A stretch of 5,001 nt of DNA from Bacilli bacterium (GTDB lineage Bacteria; Bacillota_I; Bacilli_A; RF39; UBA660), in assembly GCA_022793565.1 (NCBI GenBank), contig JAAWDC010000178.1, positions 1 through 5,001 on the forward strand, in the 5' to 3' direction. A program made the translations under genes and the position numbers. Below are positions 1 through 5,001 of this stretch, in pieces (the first letter of the stretch is position 1; every line of letters starts with the position of its first letter). The notes under the pieces are model-generated. The model was given only the letters and a program-made list of their open reading frames with translations, was not told where the DNA came from and did no database searches.

Positions 1-1206
1 ATTGGAGGAGGAGCCTCTGGTCTAACCACTGCCATCGTAGCGGCTAGAAATCAAATGGATGTAACGATCCTAGAAAGAAATTCAGATTGTGCTAAAAAGC
101 TTTTAATTACAGGAAATGGAAGATGTAATTATTGGAATGAAGAGCAAGAAATTAGTCACTACTATTCTAAAGATAGTGAAAAGTTAAAAGAGATTTTAAC
201 AAAAGAAAATCAAAAAGAAGTTCTTGCGTTTTTTGATTCTCTCGGTATTATTCCAAAAATCAAAAACGGATATTATTATCCATATTCTAACCAAGCGACA
301 AGCATAAAAAGTGCTATGATCAAAGAATTGGATCGTTTAGGGGTAAAACGGATTCATCAATTTTATGTAGAAACTATCGACAAAAAGGAAAATAAGTTTG
401 TAATAAATCAAGAAAAGGAAGCTCTAGAATTTGACTGTATCGTACTTGCCACCGGTTCTTGCGCTTGCCCAAAAACGGGAAGCGATGGTATAGGGTATAT
501 TTTGGCGAAGCAGTTAGGACATTCCATAATTTCCGTTTTACCATCTTTAACTCAATTGAAAACAGCAAATAACATCTTAAAAGAGTGGAATGGTGTACGT
601 GCTGAAGTCCTTGTTTCCTTATATATAAATGGTAGATTAAAAAAAGAAGAAGTGGGAGAAATCCAATTTACAAACTATGGCTTAAGCGGAATCTGTATAT
701 TTAATTTAAGTGGATTAGCCGCAAAAGCTTTGTCTAATCACCAAAATGTATCTGTAAAAATAAACTTCTGTCCATGGATCAAAGAAAAAGAAGAACTTTT
801 CTCATGGCTAGAAAAGAGAAATCAAGAATTAAAAGTAAAAACAGTAGAAGATCTGTTAGAAGGGTTTTTAAATTATAAATTAATCCATGGATTATTAAAG
901 TATGCACATCTATTGAAGGAATCAAAATGGGAAGATTTAGACAAATCCTCAAAAATAAACTTAATAGAACAGATCAACTCTTTAGATTTTGTAATTAAAG
1001 AGACCAATACTTTTGAAAATGCTCAGGTATGTAGTGGGGGAGTTCCCCTTTCAGAAATAAATTTAGAAACGATGGAGTCTACAAAAACAAAAGGTTTATA
1101 TATCGTAGGAGAACTTCTAGATGTGGATGGAGATTGTGGTGGATATAATCTTGGATTTGCCTGGATTTCCGGAATTCTCGCAGGAAAAGGGGTTAGTCAC
1201 AAATGA
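1..1206 (+). CDS. BaiN/HI0933-family NAD(P)/FAD-dependent oxidoreductase, 5' end cut by window
   Basis: Flavoprotein of the HI0933/YhiN/BaiN family, probably a soluble cytoplasmic FAD-dependent oxidoreductase; the substrate is unknown for most members. The frame is open from base 1, giving 401 visible codons. It starts inside the FAD-binding Rossmann motif GGGASG (visible residues 2-7), followed by an acidic strand end (LERN). The first ATG at 55 is therefore internal, and only about 5-10 N-terminal residues are missing. Other family signatures are LLITGNGRCN (visible residues about 34-43), the second dinucleotide motif LATGSCACPKTGSDGIGY near the middle, FTNYGLSG, and a C-terminal FAD-contacting block GELLDVDGDCGGYNLGFA. 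The total length fits the usual ~400-410 aa. The TGA stop overlaps the ATG of the next flavoprotein gene, suggesting coupled translation. The name BaiN comes from a bile-acid enzyme in Clostridium scindens, but the family is broad and nothing here indicates bile-acid chemistry. Family confidence is high and substrate confidence nil. Confidence 0.93.
   Translation: MGGGASGLTTAIVAARNQMDVTILERNSDCAKKLLITGNGRCNYWNEEQEISHYYSKDSEKLKEILTKENQKEVLAFFDSLGIIPKIKNGYYYPYSNQATSIKSAMIKELDRLGVKRIHQFYVETIDKKENKFVINQEKEALEFDCIVLATGSCACPKTGSDGIGYILAKQLGHSIISVLPSLTQLKTANNILKEWNGVRAEVLVSLYINGRLKKEEVGEIQFTNYGLSGICIFNLSGLAAKALSNHQNVSVKINFCPWIKEKEELFSWLEKRNQELKVKTVEDLLEGFLNYKLIHGLLKYAHLLKESKWEDLDKSSKINLIEQINSLDFVIKETNTFENAQVCSGGVPLSEINLETMESTKTKGLYIVGELLDVDGDCGGYNLGFAWISGILAGKGVSHK
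1187..1192 (+). promoter_or_regulatory. Ribosome binding site for the second flavoprotein gene
   Basis: AAGGGG lies 10 bases before the ATG at 1203, inside the last codons of the upstream gene. It is a moderate Shine-Dalgarno match at slightly long spacing. Because start and stop codons overlap as ATGA, reinitiation by ribosomes finishing the upstream gene probably contributes as much as this site. Confidence 0.5.
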
Positions 1207-2798
1207 TCAGAGTAAGACAAATAAAAATAAAAGTTTTAGAAGATTCCATTCAAAGATTAATTGAAGAAGTTAGTAAAAAACTAAGAATTTCCAGTTCTGA
1301 TATTTCTTCTTATCAGATAAAAAAGCAATCGTTAGATGCTAGAAAGAAGGATGCTATTTTTTATATTTATGAAGTGGATATAAAGACAGAAAAAGAGAAA
1401 GAGATCCTAAAAAGAAATCATTCCAAAGATATTTTTAAAGCTCCAAAGGAAGAATATCAATTACAAAAGACAGGAGAAAAATCTCTAAAAAATCGTCCAA
1501 TTATTGTAGGAAGTGGTCCAGCGGGACTATTTTGTGCCTACCTTCTAGCAGAGCATGGCTATTATCCATTAATTATAGAACGCGGAGAAAAGATAGAGGA
1601 TCGTATAAAGACAGTAGAAACATTTTGGAAAGAGGGAATATTAAATACGGAATCTAACGTCCAGTTTGGCGAAGGAGGAGCAGGTACTTTTTCTGATGGT
1701 AAATTAAATACTTTAGTAAAAGATGCCTTTTTTCGAGGGAAAAAAGTATTTGAAATATTTGTAGAATGTGGAGCACCTAAGGAGATTTTGTACTTACAAA
1801 AACCACATATTGGAACAGATCTATTAAGAAATGTTGTTCGAAATATGAGAGAAAAAATCAAAGAAATGGGTGGGGAGTTTCGATATAATACTTGTCTTAC
1901 AGATATAAAAATAACAGATGAAAGAGTAGAAGAAATCGAAGTGAATCATCAAGAAAAAATTCCTTGTGATTGTCTAGTTTTAGCGATTGGACATAGTGCG
2001 AGAGACACCTTTCAGATGCTTTATAAGAAAAAAATTCAAATGGAAAATAAACCATTCGCAGTAGGTGTACGGATCATGCATCCTCAGAAGATGATCGATG
2101 AATCCCAGTATGGAAAAATGAGTCAATATTTACCTCCAGCAAGTTATAAGTTAACCTATCAAACAGAAAAAGGACGTGGCGTATATTCTTTTTGTATGTG
2201 TCCAGGAGGGTATGTAGTGAATGCCTCCTCAGAAAAAGGACATTTGGCAATCAATGGAATGAGTAATCATAATAGAGATAGCGAAAATGCTAATAGTGCT
2301 CTTGTGGTGACAATAGGACCAAAGGACTTTGGAAAAGATCCCTTATCAGGAATTTTATATCAAAAGAAATTGGAAGAAAAAGCGTATCAAGTGGGAAATG
2401 GAAGAATCCCCATTCAACTTTATAAAGATTTTTGCGAAAACAAAACATCTGTGAGTCCTAAAACGGTAATTCCTATAATGAAAGGTCAATATATAATGAG
2501 CAATCTAAATGAGGTTCTACCTTCAGAAATTAAAGAAGCAATCAAAGAAGCAATGCCAGTTTTTGGAAAGAAAATTTCTGGATACGATAGAGAAGATGCT
2601 TTATTAGCGGCCGTAGAAAGTAGAACCTCTTCCCCAGTTCGCATTGTAAGAAATGAGAGGCTAGTTTCTAGTGTGGAGGGAATTTATCCATGTGGAGAAG
2701 GAGCTGGGTATGCAGGAGGAATCACAACCGCTGCAATTGATGGTGTGAAAGTTGCTGAGAAAATCGCTCAAACATATAAAAGTGAGGAGACCGTATGA
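1203..2798 (+). CDS. COG2509-like FAD-dependent dehydrogenase (uncharacterised function)
   Basis: Predicted soluble FAD-dependent dehydrogenase of 531 aa, matching the common uncharacterised Bacillota family annotated as FAD-dependent protein or NAD(P)/FAD-dependent oxidoreductase (COG2509-like). Residues 1 to about 75 form a small charged alpha/beta N-terminal domain, followed by a lysine- and glutamate-rich linker. The FAD Rossmann motif follows: PIIVGSGPAGLF at about 99-110, with the ribose-binding acidic end IIERGEK near 124-130. A glycine-rich family block QFGEGGAGTFSDGKL occupies 154-168. A second motif, LVLAIGHSARDTF, lies mid-protein, and a C-terminal FAD block, YPCGEGAGYAGGITTAAIDG, lies about 25 residues from the end. 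No signal peptide or membrane segment is visible. The ATG overlaps the previous stop, and the TGA overlaps the next ATG, so the gene sits inside a coupled operon. The length is normal for versions carrying the N-terminal domain. The reaction and substrate are unknown; the fold is secure. Confidence 0.92.
   Translation: MIRVRQIKIKVLEDSIQRLIEEVSKKLRISSSDISSYQIKKQSLDARKKDAIFYIYEVDIKTEKEKEILKRNHSKDIFKAPKEEYQLQKTGEKSLKNRPIIVGSGPAGLFCAYLLAEHGYYPLIIERGEKIEDRIKTVETFWKEGILNTESNVQFGEGGAGTFSDGKLNTLVKDAFFRGKKVFEIFVECGAPKEILYLQKPHIGTDLLRNVVRNMREKIKEMGGEFRYNTCLTDIKITDERVEEIEVNHQEKIPCDCLVLAIGHSARDTFQMLYKKKIQMENKPFAVGVRIMHPQKMIDESQYGKMSQYLPPASYKLTYQTEKGRGVYSFCMCPGGYVVNASSEKGHLAINGMSNHNRDSENANSALVVTIGPKDFGKDPLSGILYQKKLEEKAYQVGNGRIPIQLYKDFCENKTSVSPKTVIPIMKGQYIMSNLNEVLPSEIKEAIKEAMPVFGKKISGYDREDALLAAVESRTSSPVRIVRNERLVSSVEGIYPCGEGAGYAGGITTAAIDGVKVAEKIAQTYKSEETV
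2784..2789 (+). promoter_or_regulatory. Ribosome binding site for the 157-aa hypothetical gene
   Basis: GAGGAG ends 5 bases before the ATG at 2795, a strong Shine-Dalgarno match. It supports this ATG as the true start of the next gene even though the ATG overlaps the upstream TGA as ATGA. Confidence 0.75.
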
Positions 2799-3268
2799 AG
2801 GAAAGTCAGGTATTAATTATAGCGAATGAGCCATTAAATAGTCAAAAACAAATCGGAGTTTTTGAAAAGGAATTTGATCACTTGGAGAAGACACACGCAG
2901 ATATTTATAAAGATTTTTGCCGTGAGTATTGCCCTGAATTAGAAGAACTAGTTTCTTATGATATGGTAATAGGAAAAGATTGTGCTCTGATTTTCTCCAA
3001 GCTTGGGCATATGTCTTATATTCGTTTTGACTCTTATTTAGAGTTATTTATTCCTATACCAGAAAAATTATCTTCCCTTCAAAAAGAATGGTTAAGAGAA
3101 AATTATCACGCCTTAAACGAACGTTATGATATGGATATATGGATTTTAGTTCAAAGAGATAAATATTATATGATGAAGCAATATGAAGCAGAAGAAGTAA
3201 AAAAGGGTGTAATAGAGGAACTACATGATATCGTAGTAGAACGGGAGGAAAAGCACGTTGGAAAATAA
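2795..3268 (+). CDS. Hypothetical protein, 157 aa, unrecognised family
   Basis: I do not recognise this protein. It is acidic to neutral, rich in Glu, Lys and Tyr, and has no signal peptide or membrane segment, so a small cytoplasmic protein is likely. It opens with a probable beta strand (SQVLIIANEP, residues 4-13). A helical stretch carrying a CxxxC pair (C42 and C46) follows. Then come alternating strand-like stretches (ALIFSKLGHMSYIRF, about 64-78; YLELFIPIPEKL, about 81-92), a helix around 95-110, another strand (DIWILVQRDKYYMM, about 114-127), and a highly charged C-terminal helix. An alpha/beta fold is inferred. The start is supported by a strong GAGGAG site 5 bases upstream and an ATGA overlap with the dehydrogenase gene. 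The end overlaps the CYTH-like gene by 11 bases. Tight coupling on both sides, a good ribosome site and absence of interruptions argue that it is a real gene. No function can be given. Confidence 0.85.
   Translation: MKESQVLIIANEPLNSQKQIGVFEKEFDHLEKTHADIYKDFCREYCPELEELVSYDMVIGKDCALIFSKLGHMSYIRFDSYLELFIPIPEKLSSLQKEWLRENYHALNERYDMDIWILVQRDKYYMMKQYEAEEVKKGVIEELHDIVVEREEKHVGK
3243..3249 (+). promoter_or_regulatory. Ribosome binding site that sets a TTG start
   Basis: GGGAGGA lies 8 bases before TTG at 3258. It decides the start of the CYTH-like gene, because the reading frame has no ATG until about residue 115, far too late to retain the domain. The site lies within the last codons of the upstream gene. 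Confidence 0.75.
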
Positions 3269-3743
3269 AAGACTAAGTAAACGGTTTTTGTTACTCGACT
3301 CATGTCCAAAAAAACTTTCAGAACCAAGAAGATATGAAAGGTACTATCTAAATAATCAAACTCGAGTTCAAAAAAAGGGACAAAAATATGAAAAAGAAGA
3401 ATTGAGTATTAATAATATTGTACTTACCAAAATAGAAATATCAGAAGAGGAGTTTTTAAATCTGATAAAGAGTTGTTCTAAAAAAATTATAAGAGACAGC
3501 TATCTTTTACTAGATTGTCCCAATATTTCAATTAAAGTATATAAAGAAACATACGAAGGACTTTCTAGAATTGAAGTGGATTTTAAATCAAAGGAGGAAA
3601 TGGATGCCTATCAAAAAGAATATTGGATGGGACCAGAAATTACAGATACTCCGTTAGCATTTGATGCTAGATTGATAGAATTATCCCAAGAAAAATTTCA
3701 AGAGATTCTTAAGCAATTTAAAGAAAAGCATGAGGATCAATAA
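3258..3743 (+). CDS. CYTH-like domain protein with eroded active-site motifs
   Basis: Small cytoplasmic protein of 161 aa resembling the CYTH (triphosphate tunnel metalloenzyme) superfamily, whose active members bind metal and hydrolyse or cyclise triphosphate substrates. The pattern follows single-domain bacterial CYTH proteins in order: KRFLLLDSCPKKL (8-20, like ERKFL), YYLNNQTRVQKKGQKY (29-44, like the YL...RLR..G.KY segment), KIEISEEEF (58-66), ISIKVYKETYEGLSRIEVDF (90-109), and YWMGPEITDT (122-131, like the W-G-EVT segment). The length also fits. However, the N-terminal ExExK metal motif aligns to RLSKR (5-9), no TxK remains after residue 44, and the usual Asp of the DVF strand is Lys (K93). 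IEVDF keeps the acidic pair. This suggests a CYTH fold that has lost canonical catalysis, which is inference from alignment by eye. TTG is the start, supported by GGGAGGA upstream. The gene overlaps the preceding gene by 11 bases and ends the operon with TAA. Other beta-barrel folds remain possible. Confidence 0.7.
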   Translation: MENKRLSKRFLLLDSCPKKLSEPRRYERYYLNNQTRVQKKGQKYEKEELSINNIVLTKIEISEEEFLNLIKSCSKKIIRDSYLLLDCPNISIKVYKETYEGLSRIEVDFKSKEEMDAYQKEYWMGPEITDTPLAFDARLIELSQEKFQEILKQFKEKHEDQ

Positions 3744-3811
3744 TCTGAAGTCAGAATAAAAAGGAAATTGACAGAGAAAAGGAATAGATGAGAAACTATA
3801 AGAATTAAAAT

Positions 3812-3835
3812 AGGAATGAGAAAGATTCCTTTTTT
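3812..3835 (+). terminator. Candidate intrinsic terminator of the upstream four-gene operon
   Basis: AGGAAT (3812-3817) and ATTCCT (3825-3830) form a 6-bp stem with a 7-base loop, running into TTTTTT (3830-3835) and then ATTT. The stem is short and AT-rich, so it is a weak terminator by itself. Its position 69 bases after the last stop and before the candidate promoter of the next gene fits an operon boundary. An upstream copy of the left arm (AAAAGGAAT, 3777-3785) could pair with the same right arm as an alternative. Confidence 0.45.
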
Positions 3836-3895
3836 ATTTGAAACAACATCTATCTTATGGATAAAAATTCATTTTTTATTGGAATTATTACAAAA

Positions 3896-3926
3896 TTGCA
3901 ATGATTTTTCTAGTTTTATTTATGAT
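3896..3926 (+). promoter_or_regulatory. Candidate sigma-A promoter for the response regulator operon
   Basis: TTGCAA (3896-3901) resembles a -35 box (4 of 6), and TATGAT (3921-3926) is a good -10 (5 of 6). They are 19 bases apart, slightly longer than the ideal 17. Transcription would begin near 3933, leaving a leader of roughly 25 bases before the ATG. The region is so AT-rich that chance matches are easy. The -10 is more convincing than the -35. No BceR-type TGTAAC/GTTACA inverted repeat is visible upstream. Confidence 0.35.
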
Positions 3927-3943
3927 AAAATAAAAACAAAAAA

Positions 3944-3949
3944 AGGAAG
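3944..3949 (+). promoter_or_regulatory. Ribosome binding site for the response regulator gene
   Basis: AGGAAG lies 7 bases before the ATG at 3957, within a purine-rich run. This fits a standard Shine-Dalgarno site and supports the chosen start, which also places the IVEDD motif at the normal distance from the N-terminus. Confidence 0.65.
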
Positions 3950-3956
3950 ATGAAAA

Positions 3957-4619
3957 ATGAAAACAATAATGATCGTAGAAGATGATACAAGTATACGCCA
4001 AGAATTAGTAAGCCTATTAGAAAATTCTTTTTACAAACCCATTGTACTAGAGAACTTTAAAGATGCAAAAAAAGAAATTTTAACTGTATCCCCCGATTTA
4101 CTTCTATTAGACATTAATATTCCTTATATGAATGGAGAATTGCTCCTAAAAGATTTAAGGAAGGAGTCTAATTTACCTATAATTATGGTAACAAGTAGAA
4201 GCAGTGAATCAGATGAAGTTCTATCGATGAGTTATGGGGCGGATGACTATATTACTAAGCCGTATAATCCAAATATTCTTTTGTTAAGAATTGCCGCCGT
4301 CCTAAAAAGGGTAGGAGAATCCTCAGAAATTCAAAAGTATAAAGAATTAGAAATTCATATGCCAAAAGGAATTATTAAGAATAAAGAAAAAGAAGTCATT
4401 TTAACTAAGAATGAAATGATTATTCTCAATTATCTATTAACACATAAAAAAAGAATTGTGACGAGAGATGAATTAATGACAGATTTATGGAACAATGATG
4501 AGTATATTAACGATAATGCTCTAACAGTAAATATCAGTAGACTAAGGGCAAAACTGAAAGAAGTTGGGTATGAAAATGTAATAGAAACAAGAAAGAAAGC
4601 AGGGTATATTCTATTATGA
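3957..4619 (+). CDS. OmpR/PhoB-family response regulator, BceR/GraR type
   Basis: Complete 220-aa DNA-binding response regulator. The receiver domain (1 to about 118) shows the acidic pocket IVEDD (D9, D10), the phospho-acceptor D52 in LLLLDINIPYMNG, the switch Thr T79 in MVTS, GADDYITKP with Y98, and the invariant Lys K101. The winged-helix effector domain (about 125-220) contains LTKNEMIIL (149-157), the recognition-helix region LWNNDEYINDNALTVNISRLRAKL beginning near 177, and the wing ending in AGYIL. The wording LTKNEM...LW(N)N/D...DN-LTVN--RLR matches the BceR/GraR branch, which responds with an intramembrane-sensing kinase to cell-wall-active peptides. All catalytic residues are present and the length is normal. 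The TGA overlaps the kinase ATG as ATGA. The gene begins a new transcript after a 213-base gap. Family confidence is high; the BceR-like role is a confident inference, but the ligand is unknown. Confidence 0.95.
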   Translation: MKTIMIVEDDTSIRQELVSLLENSFYKPIVLENFKDAKKEILTVSPDLLLLDINIPYMNGELLLKDLRKESNLPIIMVTSRSSESDEVLSMSYGADDYITKPYNPNILLLRIAAVLKRVGESSEIQKYKELEIHMPKGIIKNKEKEVILTKNEMIILNYLLTHKKRIVTRDELMTDLWNNDEYINDNALTVNISRLRAKLKEVGYENVIETRKKAGYILL

Positions 4620-5001
4620 AATGGTATAAATTTTTAAAAGATAACACGTATTTCTTACTCTCTTTTTTCATAATTTATATAATTTTAACGCTCATGTTTT
4701 TAGCCTTTCGAATAGATTTCTCCCTAATCATAGCAACGAGCTTTCTTCTTTTTAATTTCGTATTTCTAACCCTTGGAATTGGATACTATAAAAAAAGATC
4801 TTTTTATACCAATTTACTATCCAATATCGAAGAGTTAGACAAAGCATATGTAGTACTAGAGACATTAGAAAAACCAAATTTCTATGAAGGAGAGTTACTT
4901 TATCAAGCATTATACGAAATCAATAAATCGATGAATGAACAAGTCAAATCCTTAGAATTACAAGTAGAAGATTTTAAAGAATATATTGAAATGTGGATTC
5001 A
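4616..5001 (+). CDS. Intramembrane-sensing histidine kinase, BceS/GraS type, 3' end cut by window
   Basis: N-terminal part (128 complete codons) of a membrane sensor kinase paired with the preceding response regulator. The ATG overlaps the regulator's TGA. Only a weak AGGG (4601-4604) stands upstream, so translational coupling is likely. Two hydrophobic segments at about 12-31 and 36-57 are separated by a loop of only a few residues (around RIDFS), the hallmark of intramembrane-sensing kinases that lack an extracellular sensor domain. A cytoplasmic, partly coiled-coil linker (about 64-120) leads to DFKEYIEMWI, which in relatives directly precedes H-E-x-K-T-P, the phosphorylated H box. The last two bases, CA, agree with that histidine codon but do not prove it. 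The DHp remainder and ATPase domain lie outside the window. BceS-type kinases usually sense through a BceAB transporter encoded nearby. Family confidence is high. Confidence 0.92.
   Translation, partial: MKWYKFLKDNTYFLLSFFIIYIILTLMFLAFRIDFSLIIATSFLLFNFVFLTLGIGYYKKRSFYTNLLSNIEELDKAYVVLETLEKPNFYEGELLYQALYEINKSMNEQVKSLELQVEDFKEYIEMWI

Noticed and set aside
374..568. 64-codon open frame on the minus strand
   Set aside because: It lies wholly inside the HI0933-type flavoprotein gene, which has clear family motifs, and its translation resembles no protein; it is an antisense shadow.
1562..1861. 99-codon open frame on the minus strand
   Set aside because: It is antisense to the conserved FAD block of the COG2509-like gene. 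Its low-complexity translation shows no domain, so it is a shadow of the real gene.
3744..3755. Inverted repeat TCTGA-AG-TCAGA directly after the last operon stop
   Set aside because: The two-base spacer is too small for the full stem, leaving 4 bp with a 4-base loop, and no T run follows, so it is not a credible terminator.
3768..3773. Perfect TTGACA -35 box after the operon end
   Set aside because: No TATAAT-like hexamer lies 16-19 bases downstream. The nearest (TATAAG, 3797-3802) is 23 bases away, and the terminator hairpin follows immediately.
3857..3904. Tiny 15-codon ORF beginning MDKNSFF in the intergenic gap
   Set aside because: There is no Shine-Dalgarno site before it, it overlaps the candidate promoter, and an ORF this short is expected by chance in AT-rich DNA.
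3885..3908. Possible BceR operator near ATTACA / ATTGCAAT before the response regulator gene
   Set aside because: Only a single TTACA half and a short AT-rich palindrome are present. The spaced TGTAAC...GTTACA inverted repeat expected for BceR-type sites is absent.

Overview
The window is AT-rich DNA that is coding on the + strand throughout. It most likely comes from a low-GC Bacillota species of the clostridial or erysipelotrichial gut type. The reasons are heavy use of AGA, AAA and ATA codons, purine-rich Shine-Dalgarno sites, a BceRS-type two-component system, and a BaiN/HI0933-type flavoprotein next to a COG2509-type flavoprotein. Three genes end in TGA while Trp is encoded by TGG, so the mycoplasma code is excluded. 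The genus cannot be fixed from the sequence. These are ordinary chromosomal genes. I see no tRNA, rRNA, CRISPR array, insertion sequence or phage marker.

Positions 1-3743 hold four tightly packed genes. First is a BaiN/HI0933-family FAD protein cut only at its extreme N-terminus by the window edge. It is followed by a COG2509-like FAD-dependent dehydrogenase of 531 aa, a 157-aa protein I do not recognise, and a 161-aa CYTH-like protein. The first two junctions are 4-base ATGA overlaps. The last is an 11-base overlap with a TTG start behind a good Shine-Dalgarno site. This is the layout of one translationally coupled transcript.

Positions 3744-3956 are a 213-base AT-rich gap. It contains a short hairpin followed by six T's (a plausible terminator for the upstream operon), then a candidate promoter and a clear ribosome binding site for the next gene.

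Positions 3957-5001 hold a two-component system: a complete OmpR/PhoB-class response regulator of the BceR/GraR type, overlapping by ATGA with an intramembrane-sensing histidine kinase of the BceS type. The window ends exactly at the expected phospho-acceptor histidine codon. Relatives of this pair usually control an adjacent BceAB-type ABC transporter for peptide-antibiotic resistance. That transporter would lie beyond the window and is a prediction only.

No clearly new system is evident. The most interesting points are the CYTH-like protein, whose metal- and phosphate-binding residues look largely replaced, and the unknown protein coupled to it behind two flavoproteins.
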